NCBI GenBank assembly: GCA_016285345.1
Contig: JAEEQN010000005.1
Location: 1-64,000, forward strand
Direction of reading: 5' to 3'
DNA: 64,000 bases
Source: Victivallales bacterium
Lineage (GTDB): Bacteria; Verrucomicrobiota; Lentisphaeria; Victivallales; UBA1829
The notes under the pieces are model-generated. The model was not told where the DNA came from. It worked only from the letters and a program-made list of their open reading frames with translations, and ran no database searches. The first letter of the stretch is position 1, and each line of letters opens with the position of its first letter. Both the position numbers and the translations under genes were made by a program. Shown piece after piece: positions 52,017 through 59,566 of this stretch.

Positions 52017-52071
52017 AGTTTTCGATACGGAATCATTTGTTTTACGAAAACTCAGAAAGGAACCTCTTCCC

Positions 52072-54189
52072 ATGGCAAATACCGCACGAAACGCCGCCCT
52101 CGGTCTGCTCCTCGGAGTCACCGCCGCGATCACCGCCGCCGCTGACGACGGCAGCAAGCTCTGGCTTCAGTCGCCCATGCCCGACAAAGATGTCGTGAAG
52201 CTCGAAAAACCCGTCAGCGACACTCTGCACATCGCGCTCTCCGAGCTCGCCCGCTTCAAGCAGCGTTCGTGGGCGGTCATGACCGACAAGCACCGCACCG
52301 ACCTCGGCGACGAGGGATTCGAGATCCGCATCATGGATGACACGGTCAAGATCATCGCGCAAACCGACCGCGGCCTCCTGTACGGCGCGTACCATCTGCT
52401 GCGGCATCAGGCGTGCGGCACCGTGGTCACGGACAATTTCCACGTGAAGGAAGTCCCGTACTACAAGTACCGCATGCTGAACCATTGGGACAACCTCGAC
52501 GGCACCATTGAGCGCGGCTACGCCGGAAATTCCATCTGGAAATGGGACGAGCTCCCCGGCACCATTTCGCCGCGTTACGCCGAGTACGCCCGCGCGAACG
52601 CCTCGATCGGCATCAACGCGACCGTGCTGAACAACGTGAACGCGTCGCCGAAGATGCTGGAACCGGAGAATCTGGCGAAAGTGAAAGCCATCGCCGACGT
52701 GCTGCGTCCCTACGGCATCCGCGTGTTCCTTTCCGTAAACTTCGCCTCGCCCATGGTCATCGGCAAGCTGAAGGACGCCGATCCGCTGAAGCCGGAAGTC
52801 GCCGCCTGGTGGAAGGACAAAGCGAAGGAAATCTACAACCTGATCCCCGATTTCGGCGGCTTCCTGGTGAAGGCGAACAGCGAAGGCCAGCCCGGCCCGT
52901 GCGACTACGGCCGCACCCACGCCGACGGCGCGAACGTGCTCGCCGACGCCCTCAATCCCTACGGCGGCGTGGTCATCTGGCGCGCCTTCGTGTACGGACA
53001 GAAGCCGCAGGAACGCGTCCAGCAGGCGCTGCTCGAGTTTCAGCCGCTCGAAGGCAAGTTCCGCGACAACGTGATCGTGCAGGCGAAGAACGGTCCGCTC
53101 GACTTCCAGCCCTGCGAACCCTTCCACCCGATGTTCGGCAAGATCAAAAACATCCCGCTCGCCATCGAGCTCCAGATCACGCAGGAATACCTCGGCCAGT
53201 CCAACCACCTCGCCTACCTCGCCACGCTCTGGAAGGAAGTCCTCGACAGCGACACCTACCAGAACGGACCCGGCAGCACCGTCGCGAAGAAGATCCATGA
53301 GTCCGGCATGATAGCCGGCGTGGCGAACATCGGCGACGACGTGAACTGGACCCGTCACCCGTTCGCGCAGGCGAACTGGTACGCGTTCGGCCGCCTCGCG
53401 TGGAATCCGGACCTGAAGGCCGAGGACATCGCGAAGGAATGGCTCGCGCAGACCTTCACATCGAACCCGGCGTTTGTCGAGCCCGTGTGCGACATGATGA
53501 TGAGCAGCGTCCCGGCCATCCGCCAGTACATGATGCCGCTCGGACTCGCCCACATCTTCGCCTCCACGCTCGGCAACCACTACGGCCCCGGCCCGTGGCT
53601 CTACCAGACCGGCAACGAATCCTTCCTCAAGTACGCCTCGCTCCTCTCCACCAACGAGAACGTCCCCGGCCGCAAGGTCTTCGACGCCACGGAGACCGAG
53701 CTCGGCGCAGACCGCACGCGCAAGGGCACCGGCACCGTGATGCAGTACAATGCCCCGCTCTGCGACCAGTTCAACGACCTCAAGACCTGCCCCGAACGCT
53801 ACTGGCTCTGGTTCCACCGTCTCGGCTGGAAACAGAAGATGCCCACCGGCGATACCTTCTGGGAACACCTCTGCGGCCAGTTCGAATCCGGCGCGAAGAC
53901 CGCCGCCACCTACCCCGGCATCTGGGAATCCGTCAAGATGTACGTCGATCCCGAACGCTACGACCTCGTGCTCGGCCGCCTGAAACTTCAGGCGCGCGAA
54001 GCCGTCTGGTGGAAAGACGCCTGCATCCTCTTCTACCAGAGCGTCAATCACCTCGACCTGCCGAAGGGGATCACGCCCCCGATCTACGACCTCGCGAAGC
54101 TCAAACGCATCAGTTTCCCCTCGAACGTGCATTTCTGCCCGAAACCTGAGGACGTGAACAAGGCCCTCGACGGCGCCCTTAAAAAGTAA
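52072..54189 (+). CDS. Secreted GH67 alpha-glucuronidase
   Basis: 705 residues. Signal peptide (ALGLLLGVTAAITAAA), AAAGGAA upstream of ATG 52072. GH67 enzymes remove 4-O-methyl-glucuronic acid from the non-reducing end of xylooligosaccharides. Family marks: YRMLNHWDNLDGTIERGYAG (about 130-150), the acid Glu in VKANSEGQPGP (near 268), and AKNGPLDFQPCEPF and IELQITQEYLG, which carry the two base carboxylates. All catalytic positions are present. Periplasmic. With the GH127 gene it points to plant cell-wall hemicellulose use, though the two are 40 kb apart. Confidence 0.93.
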   Translation: MANTARNAALGLLLGVTAAITAAADDGSKLWLQSPMPDKDVVKLEKPVSDTLHIALSELARFKQRSWAVMTDKHRTDLGDEGFEIRIMDDTVKIIAQTDRGLLYGAYHLLRHQACGTVVTDNFHVKEVPYYKYRMLNHWDNLDGTIERGYAGNSIWKWDELPGTISPRYAEYARANASIGINATVLNNVNASPKMLEPENLAKVKAIADVLRPYGIRVFLSVNFASPMVIGKLKDADPLKPEVAAWWKDKAKEIYNLIPDFGGFLVKANSEGQPGPCDYGRTHADGANVLADALNPYGGVVIWRAFVYGQKPQERVQQALLEFQPLEGKFRDNVIVQAKNGPLDFQPCEPFHPMFGKIKNIPLAIELQITQEYLGQSNHLAYLATLWKEVLDSDTYQNGPGSTVAKKIHESGMIAGVANIGDDVNWTRHPFAQANWYAFGRLAWNPDLKAEDIAKEWLAQTFTSNPAFVEPVCDMMMSSVPAIRQYMMPLGLAHIFASTLGNHYGPGPWLYQTGNESFLKYASLLSTNENVPGRKVFDATETELGADRTRKGTGTVMQYNAPLCDQFNDLKTCPERYWLWFHRLGWKQKMPTGDTFWEHLCGQFESGAKTAATYPGIWESVKMYVDPERYDLVLGRLKLQAREAVWWKDACILFYQSVNHLDLPKGITPPIYDLAKLKRISFPSNVHFCPKPEDVNKALDGALKK

Positions 54190-54216
54190 GCCGCGAGTAA
54201 TAAACCAAATGCAAAC

Positions 54217-54259
54217 AACGCCTCCGGCTCTTCATGGAACCGGGGGCGTTTCTTTGTTT
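54217..54259 (+). terminator. Rho-independent terminator after the GH67 gene
   Basis: 11-bp stem AACGCCTCCGG/CCGGGGGCGTT (one G-T pair), 12-base loop, then TCTTTGTTT. Confidence 0.85.
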
Positions 54260-54274
54260 AGTCCGAAGTCATTC

Positions 54275-54317
54275 GTGCGCGAGCGGAGCCGCGCACTGTT
54301 TCAGCACCGCATGCGGT
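54275..54317. repeat. REP-like repeat between converging genes
   Basis: Arms GTGCGCG/CGCGCAC around AGCGGAGC (54275-54296), a short TGTTTCAGC, and the palindrome ACCGCATGCGGT (54306-54317), ending one base before the stop of the next minus-strand gene. GTAG is degenerate in this copy. Confidence 0.7.
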
Positions 54318-54318
54318 A

Positions 54319-54666
54319 TCAGTTGAAGCCGTCGCGGCGCTCCGCGATCATGGTGCGGGCGAGGTCCTGAAGGATCAGCGAGCCCTTCACGTCGAATCCG
54401 ATCTCGGCGTTCCAGTCGGTGCGCTCGGTGAGCCAGTGGATCAGCTCCACATTTCCCCACGGAACCACGCGGACGGTTTCCTGCCCCACGTTGATCTGAT
54501 TTTTCATGCCGTCCACAATGCGCGCGAAGTGGAACGAGCGTCCCTGCACGGCGATGTAGCTTTCGTTCTCCTCGACCACACGCCCGATGAGGATGTGCGT
54601 GTGGGCGCCGGGATAGTCTTTCTTGCAGCGGAGACGGATCGTTTTTCCCTTCAGATAGTTGGTCAT
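54319..54666 (-). CDS. Conserved small protein, function unknown
   Basis: 115 residues from ATG 54666, fixed by an excellent AGGAGGT six bases upstream; the longer frame crosses the promoter and is rejected. Cytoplasmic, no Cys pairs. A segment GRVVEENESYIAVQGRSFHF then GQETVRVVPWGNVELIHWL looks like a small all-beta (Sm/SH3-like) fold, but this is only an impression. The short C-terminal helix ends in RRDGFN. Alone on its strand with its own promoter. Confidence 0.75.
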   Translation of the reverse strand: MTNYLKGKTIRLRCKKDYPGAHTHILIGRVVEENESYIAVQGRSFHFARIVDGMKNQINVGQETVRVVPWGNVELIHWLTERTDWNAEIGFDVKGSLILQDLARTMIAERRDGFN

Positions 54667-54730
54667 TCTGTACCTCCTGACACGGCGGTTCGCCGGTTGA
54701 TTTGATGTTGTGCGGATAGCATTCAGATAT

Positions 54731-54758
54731 ACTATACCGCCTTTTTGCGAAAAAGAAA
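54731..54758 (-). promoter_or_regulatory. Candidate promoter for the 115-residue protein
   Basis: Minus strand TTTCTT (54758-54753), 16 bp spacer, TATAGT (54736-54731). Confidence 0.5.
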
Positions 54759-54821
54759 TGGCTGGAACGCATTTTTGCGCGTTTTTTCCGGTATCCGTGC
54801 GAATCATCCGTCCATGAAATC

Positions 54822-54849
54822 TTGAAAAACCCGGAAAAGAAACTATATT
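54822..54849 (+). promoter_or_regulatory. Candidate promoter for the 332-residue membrane-anchored protein
   Basis: TTGAAA (54822-54827), 16 bp spacer, TATATT (54844-54849), 63 bp before the ATG. Confidence 0.65.
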
Positions 54850-54912
54850 TAATACCCGAATTAATGTAAAACGGGCGACAATCGCCATACCATAGGAAAG
54901 GAATCCCTCCGC

Positions 54913-55911
54913 ATGTCCGAGAATCAGAACAATGACAGGACGAAACTTTCGGTCTTCAGCCTGGTGCTGGCGCTGGTCGTGATCGCCGTCGTAGCGATCG
55001 CCGTCCGGGCGATGGTCCGCCCCTCAGCGCCCGCGACCGTCCGGACGCTGATGCTCGAGCTGAACGTCCCGGCGAAGGTGTCCGTGGACAACGGGCTGCG
55101 CGAGGCGGTGCAGGAGAGTTTCCAGAACGAATTCTCCGCGCAGTACGGGATCGAACTGACGGACGACGAGGCCGCGTTTTTCTCGAATCTGCTGAAGGAG
55201 AGCAAGGCCGAATTCGAGACCGAGCCGTTCCTCCGCGACACGCTCAGACAGGAATGCGTCCGCCGGAGCCTTTCCGAAGAGACCATGATCCGTCAGCTCA
55301 TGGGCATCCGCGATCCCGCCGAACAGGAGAAGCTCCGCGCCGAATGGACCGCAGCGGGACAGGCCGCGGTGCTGAGGTCGGAGGAGTTCATCCGCACCAT
55401 GGAGCCGGTCTACCGGAGGTTCTATGAATGGTGGACGCCGCGCCACCCGGAATACGAGGGCGTCGCCTGCGGCATCACGCTCACGGACGACCATGAGGCG
55501 CTGATGGAACAGATCGCTGTGTCGCTCCGGCGCGAGCTCATCGTCCGCACGGCGCAGGAGCTCTCGGAACACATGGAAACCGACCTGCGCAAGCACGGCA
55601 AGGTCCTCTCCGACGCGAAAATGCAGCAGGCGTTCGCACTTTTTCTGCGCATCGGCAAGGCGCGTTACACGGCGGAACGGGCGCGGAAGATCGTGGACGC
55701 CATCGTGAAGGAGGCAGAGCTCACCGACGATGAAATCCTTCACTGCCTGATTCTGAAGGACCGCAAGCTCTCCGATGAACGCCTCGGGACCATTCAGGAC
55801 GTCCAGATGCGCTACCTGACGACCAGCTCGCTTGACGGCATTCCGCCGGAGACCGTTTCCGAGATACAGAAGGAACTTCAGGCGATCACCGGCTTCGAAT
55901 CCGCGCAGTAA
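54913..55911 (+). CDS. Membrane-anchored helical protein, function unknown
   Basis: 332 residues. One N-terminal membrane helix (FSLVLALVVIAVVAIAVRAM) after a short polar leader, then a long, mostly helical and acidic extracytoplasmic region with no recognised motif. Its repeated Glu/Arg-rich helices (for example ECVRRSLSEETMIRQLMG) resemble periplasmic chaperone-like helices loosely, but I cannot assign it. AAAGGA precedes the ATG. The next gene starts 48 bp later. Confidence 0.7.
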   Translation: MSENQNNDRTKLSVFSLVLALVVIAVVAIAVRAMVRPSAPATVRTLMLELNVPAKVSVDNGLREAVQESFQNEFSAQYGIELTDDEAAFFSNLLKESKAEFETEPFLRDTLRQECVRRSLSEETMIRQLMGIRDPAEQEKLRAEWTAAGQAAVLRSEEFIRTMEPVYRRFYEWWTPRHPEYEGVACGITLTDDHEALMEQIAVSLRRELIVRTAQELSEHMETDLRKHGKVLSDAKMQQAFALFLRIGKARYTAERARKIVDAIVKEAELTDDEILHCLILKDRKLSDERLGTIQDVQMRYLTTSSLDGIPPETVSEIQKELQAITGFESAQ

Positions 55912-55959
55912 ACCGTTCGCCGCTCACACTCACCTCAAAAGAAGGCCACGCACACGATC

Positions 55960-56784
55960 ATGCCGGAAGACACACCCGTCCTCATGCCGCTTTTCACCAA
56001 AGACGAGCTCAAGCAGTTCCGCTACAAATGCTCGCACAAACTCGCCGTCTCCATGACCGTCGGCGCAATCTACCTGCTCGGCATGACCTTGTTCTTCGTG
56101 AACAAGGCCGCGCACAACGCCGGCGGGCAGGACAAGCTTCAGTATTTCGGGTTCGCCGCCGCGGGCTACGTGGTCATCGTCGGCCTCGTCGCCATGATCG
56201 TCCGCCGCAGCCAGTCGCTCAATTTCTCGCGCTTCCTGCAGGGATGCGTCCGGTTCGACAACTTCGGGTACATGCTCGAATACGTCGAGCTCCGCATGCC
56301 GGAGCCCTTCGCGCCGCGGTTCCTGCAATACCCCGTCCACCTGATGATCCTCGGCAAGGTGCTGGAACACTCCGAAAAAAAGGAGAACGTCGAGGCCGGG
56401 CACCGTATGGTCGCCGCCGCCGCCGACCGCGATCCCGCCTTGGAACCGTACCGCGAAGCCGAGCTCGCCGACCTGATGAAATATCACGAGACGTTTCTGG
56501 CGGCGCACCCGGAGATGCTGCGCGAATGGCGCAACGCCGAGAGTTTCCACGCTCTGCTCGTGCACCTCATCCTGCCCGTCGTGATCATCGTGGGCATCAT
56601 TTCCTTCATCCTGAAGGGCTGCGAACCGCCCGAGCTTGAGGAGCAAAAGGCGAAAGCGCCCGCTGTGGAAGACGTACAGGAAACGGATGCCGATGCGCCC
56701 GAAAACGAGGTAAAAACGGACGTCGCGCCCGCCGTGGAAGAGGGTGAAAAAATCACCGCGCCGGAGACTGTTCCACAGGCTTGA
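55960..56784 (+). CDS. Three-helix membrane protein, function unknown
   Basis: 274 residues. Two adjacent membrane helices (MTVGAIYLLGMTLFFV; FGFAAAGYVVIVGLVAMIV), a 110-residue soluble helical region, a third helix (LLVHLILPVVIIVGIISFIL) and an acidic Pro/Val-rich tail. No family recognised. The tail overlaps the 3' end of the converging S41-like gene by 32 bp. Probably co-transcribed with the previous gene. Confidence 0.7.
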   Translation: MPEDTPVLMPLFTKDELKQFRYKCSHKLAVSMTVGAIYLLGMTLFFVNKAAHNAGGQDKLQYFGFAAAGYVVIVGLVAMIVRRSQSLNFSRFLQGCVRFDNFGYMLEYVELRMPEPFAPRFLQYPVHLMILGKVLEHSEKKENVEAGHRMVAAAADRDPALEPYREAELADLMKYHETFLAAHPEMLREWRNAESFHALLVHLILPVVIIVGIISFILKGCEPPELEEQKAKAPAVEDVQETDADAPENEVKTDVAPAVEEGEKITAPETVPQA

Positions 56785-57637
56785 CCGCGGCCTTCATGGT
56801 CAGCAGGTCGGCCGCCAGACGCAGCACGGGATCGCCGTCGAGCTTGTCGGGCGATTCCTTCAGTTGGTCGTAGTCCAGACGCGCCTCGGAGGCTTTTTCC
56901 AGATCCGGCTTCAGCGCATACGGGGAGATGTCGTAGTATTCCGCCGGAGGATCGGGCACGAACCACGCGACGTCGTTGACGGTAATGCGCTTCACGGGAA
57001 AAACGGATCCGGCCGTCTCCGTCCCGATCAGGACGGCTCCGCAGTCGCGCCGCAGGACCGCCGCCATGAGTTCGCCGGAGCCCTTCGTTTTGCCGGAGAT
57101 CAGCACCATGACCGGGCATTTGAGCTTGCGGAGCGTTTCCGGCAGTATGTTCATGGAGAGATCGACTCCTGCTCCCGCCTCCCGAAGATCGACGATCACG
57201 CCCGCGGGAGTGTTCCCGCCTGTCAGTTTTTCCAGCTCCTGAACGGCCTGGGTCATCCGGTCCGGGACCACGAGATCGAACCGGAGATACGGGAACTTCC
57301 TGTTCGTGAGTCCGAACACCGGGTAGGTCCGGAAGTCTTTTGCCTCGTACTCGACGAACGGAGATTTCCCCGTGGCGGAGGACGCCGGGACCACGCCGCT
57401 GTCCAGCGCGCGCATCACACGGGCAAGCGCCTCTTCGCGCGGGAGTTCGGCTATGCGCCGGTAAACCTCCGGCGATTCGTCCTCGACCGCCTCCAGCAGG
57501 TCTTCGATGCGTTCCTTCAGCGTGAGTTCCGGGATGGTGCGTTCTTCCGGTTCGGGGAGTTCGTCCAAAGCGGAAAGGGCGGGCAAAACATTCAGTGTCA
57601 GCAGACACAGCACTGAGGCGATAAAGAAACGTTTCAT
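56753..57637 (-). CDS. S41 (C-terminal processing) peptidase-like secreted protein
   Basis: 294 residues. Signal peptide (ASVLCLLTLNVLPALSA), then a helical part and an S41/crotonase-like core: GVIVDLREAGAGVDLSMNIL, LISGKTKGSGELMAAVLRR with the nucleophile-type Ser in the GSGE turn, and AVLIGTETAGS. No PDZ domain, and shorter than typical CtpA proteases (about 400-450), so it may be a trimmed or non-classical member; activity is uncertain. GGAG lies upstream of the ATG. Confidence 0.75.
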   Translation of the reverse strand: MKRFFIASVLCLLTLNVLPALSALDELPEPEERTIPELTLKERIEDLLEAVEDESPEVYRRIAELPREEALARVMRALDSGVVPASSATGKSPFVEYEAKDFRTYPVFGLTNRKFPYLRFDLVVPDRMTQAVQELEKLTGGNTPAGVIVDLREAGAGVDLSMNILPETLRKLKCPVMVLISGKTKGSGELMAAVLRRDCGAVLIGTETAGSVFPVKRITVNDVAWFVPDPPAEYYDISPYALKPDLEKASEARLDYDQLKESPDKLDGDPVLRLAADLLTMKAAVKPVEQSPAR

Positions 57638-57704
57638 GGTTCGTCGGCTCCGTCGATATGAAGTTTGCGCGGCACAAAAACAGTCGAACGCCGCGCGACA
57701 CTAT

Positions 57705-57734
57705 CTAATATTGCCGTAAAATCCGCTTTTTCAA
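57705..57734 (-). promoter_or_regulatory. Candidate promoter for the S41-like gene
   Basis: Minus strand TTGAAA (57734-57729), 18 bp spacer, TATTAG (57710-57705). Confidence 0.5.
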
Positions 57735-57744
57735 GCGTGTCCGG

Positions 57745-57773
57745 TTGATTTTTGGAAAAAAGCGCTGTAAATT
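57745..57773 (+). promoter_or_regulatory. Candidate promoter for the flavoprotein gene
   Basis: TTGATT (57745-57750), 17 bp spacer, TAAATT (57768-57773). Its -35 is 10 bp from that of the divergent S41-like promoter, so the two could share control. Confidence 0.6.
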
Positions 57774-57804
57774 ATTTGAGACGATCTTGAACAGAAACCG
57801 CGGC

Positions 57805-59421
57805 ATGTCCGCTTCACTTGAGACCTCTTTTCCGCCCATGACCATCACGATTGATCTGCCTCCGATCCCCGCCGCGAAAGCCGGAACCGGCATCGACCGC
57901 GAACTCGCGCCGTTCATCGCGCGGGCGGCAGGCATACATCTGGAAGACGTGCTGAATTACCGGATCGTGCGGAAGAGCATCGACGCGCGGAAAAAGCCCG
58001 CCGTGGCGCTGCTGTTCCGCGCAGACGTCGACCTGGCGGAAGGCGTGCGGCCAATCGAAAACTCGAATATCAAGCCTTACACTCCACGCGAAAAATACCG
58101 TCCGTTCGAGGGGAAAACGTCTCTGCGGAATCCGCTCGTGATCGGCGCGGGCCCCGCAGGGCTTTTCGCCGCGCTGGTCCTGGCGCAGGCCGGATGCGCG
58201 CCCATCGTGCTGGAACGCGGCCGCGACGTGGACCGCCGCAGGCGCGACATCGAGGCGTTCCGCGCCTCGCGCACGCCCGATCCGGAGAGCAACTACCTGT
58301 ACGGCGAAGGCGGCGCGGGCACGTGGTCCGACGGAAAGCTCTTCACGCGCATCCACGAGCCCGCCGTCATGTACGTGCTGGAAACGCTCGCGGAATGCGG
58401 CGCGGATTCGGCCATTACCTATTTCAGCCATCCGCACCTCGGATCCGACCGCCTGCCCGGCATCATCGCCGCCCTCCGCGAGAAGATCAAACGCCTCGGC
58501 GGGACGTTCCGCTGGGATTCGCGCGTCGATGAACTGCTGATCCGCGACGGCAGATGCCGCGGCGTGCGCCTGGCGAACGGAGAAGTACTCGAATCGGACG
58601 TGGTGATTACGGCCGCCGGACACAGCGCGCGCACGTTCACACGCTCGCTTTTCGGCCGCGTCAGGTCGTCCATGAAGGGATTCCAGGTCGGCATCCGCAT
58701 CGAGCATCCGCAGGACTTCATCAACGCCGCGCAGTACGGCATGGCGATCCCGCCCGACTCCGTCGGCGCCGCCCCGTACCAGGTCGTCAGCCGCCCCTCG
58801 CAGGACGGACGCATCGACGGCGCCGCGAGTTTCTGCATGTGCCCCGGCGGCGAGATCATCGCGGCCGTGACCGACGCCGAGCATCTTTCGACCAACGGCA
58901 TGAGCAACGCCGCCCGCGACGGCAAGTTCGCCAACGCCGCGCTCATCACCACGATCCCCGCCGACACGTTTGGCGCGCCTGATGATGCGTTTGCATTCCT
59001 CGACAACCTCGAAGCCCGGCTCGCGCAGGCGGGCGGCGGCGGATGCGTCGCCCCGGCACAGACCGCGCGCGATTTCCTGAACGGCAGAACCGGACGTCTG
59101 CCCTCCGAAACATCCTACTGCTTCGGCCTCGCGCCCGCCCGTCTTGACTCCATCATGCCCGATCCGGTCACGGCGTCCCTGAGGCGCGCGCTCGTTCACT
59201 TCGATAAGCTCATGCCGGGATTCCTCGACCGGGGCGTGATGATCGGCGGCGAGACGCACGTGTCGAGCCCGGTGCGGTTCGACCGCGACCGCGTGACATA
59301 CAAGTCGAGCGTGGAAGGGCTGTATTTCTGCGGCGAAGGCGCTGGATTCGCGGGCGGGATCGTGTCCGCCGCAGTGGACGGTCTGCACACCGCCGACGCC
59401 GCGCTGGCGAACCATCACTGA
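57805..59421 (+). CDS. FAD-dependent oxidoreductase (COG2509 type)
   Basis: 538 residues from ATG 57805; 57838 is an alternative start. The N-terminal 90 residues (IARAAGIHLEDVLNYRIVRKSID) are the extra domain of this group. The FAD motif is NPLVIGAGPAGLFAALVLAQ, then NYLYGEGGAGTWSDGKLFTR, VVITAAGHSART, and a C-terminal SVEGLYFCGEGAGFAGGIV that closes the FAD site. COG2509 proteins are flavoproteins of unknown substrate. The promoter overlaps the longer upstream open frame, so that part is not translated. Confidence 0.88.
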   Translation: MSASLETSFPPMTITIDLPPIPAAKAGTGIDRELAPFIARAAGIHLEDVLNYRIVRKSIDARKKPAVALLFRADVDLAEGVRPIENSNIKPYTPREKYRPFEGKTSLRNPLVIGAGPAGLFAALVLAQAGCAPIVLERGRDVDRRRRDIEAFRASRTPDPESNYLYGEGGAGTWSDGKLFTRIHEPAVMYVLETLAECGADSAITYFSHPHLGSDRLPGIIAALREKIKRLGGTFRWDSRVDELLIRDGRCRGVRLANGEVLESDVVITAAGHSARTFTRSLFGRVRSSMKGFQVGIRIEHPQDFINAAQYGMAIPPDSVGAAPYQVVSRPSQDGRIDGAASFCMCPGGEIIAAVTDAEHLSTNGMSNAARDGKFANAALITTIPADTFGAPDDAFAFLDNLEARLAQAGGGGCVAPAQTARDFLNGRTGRLPSETSYCFGLAPARLDSIMPDPVTASLRRALVHFDKLMPGFLDRGVMIGGETHVSSPVRFDRDRVTYKSSVEGLYFCGEGAGFAGGIVSAAVDGLHTADAALANHH

Positions 59422-59495
59422 ATCCTCCTGCGCCGTTATCGTTTCAGCTCACACGTTTCCGCCGCTTTTTGCTGATTGAAAATCACGAATCGCAT

Positions 59496-59524
59496 TTGCA
59501 AACCCCGCGCACATGTGATATATT
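59496..59524 (+). promoter_or_regulatory. Candidate promoter for the Ser/Thr kinase gene
   Basis: TTGCAA (59496-59501), 17 bp spacer, TATATT (59519-59524), 43 bp before the ATG. Confidence 0.7.
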
Positions 59525-59566
59525 ATTTTTATATCCCCATGTTCCCCCCGAATCAAGGACCGCCCC

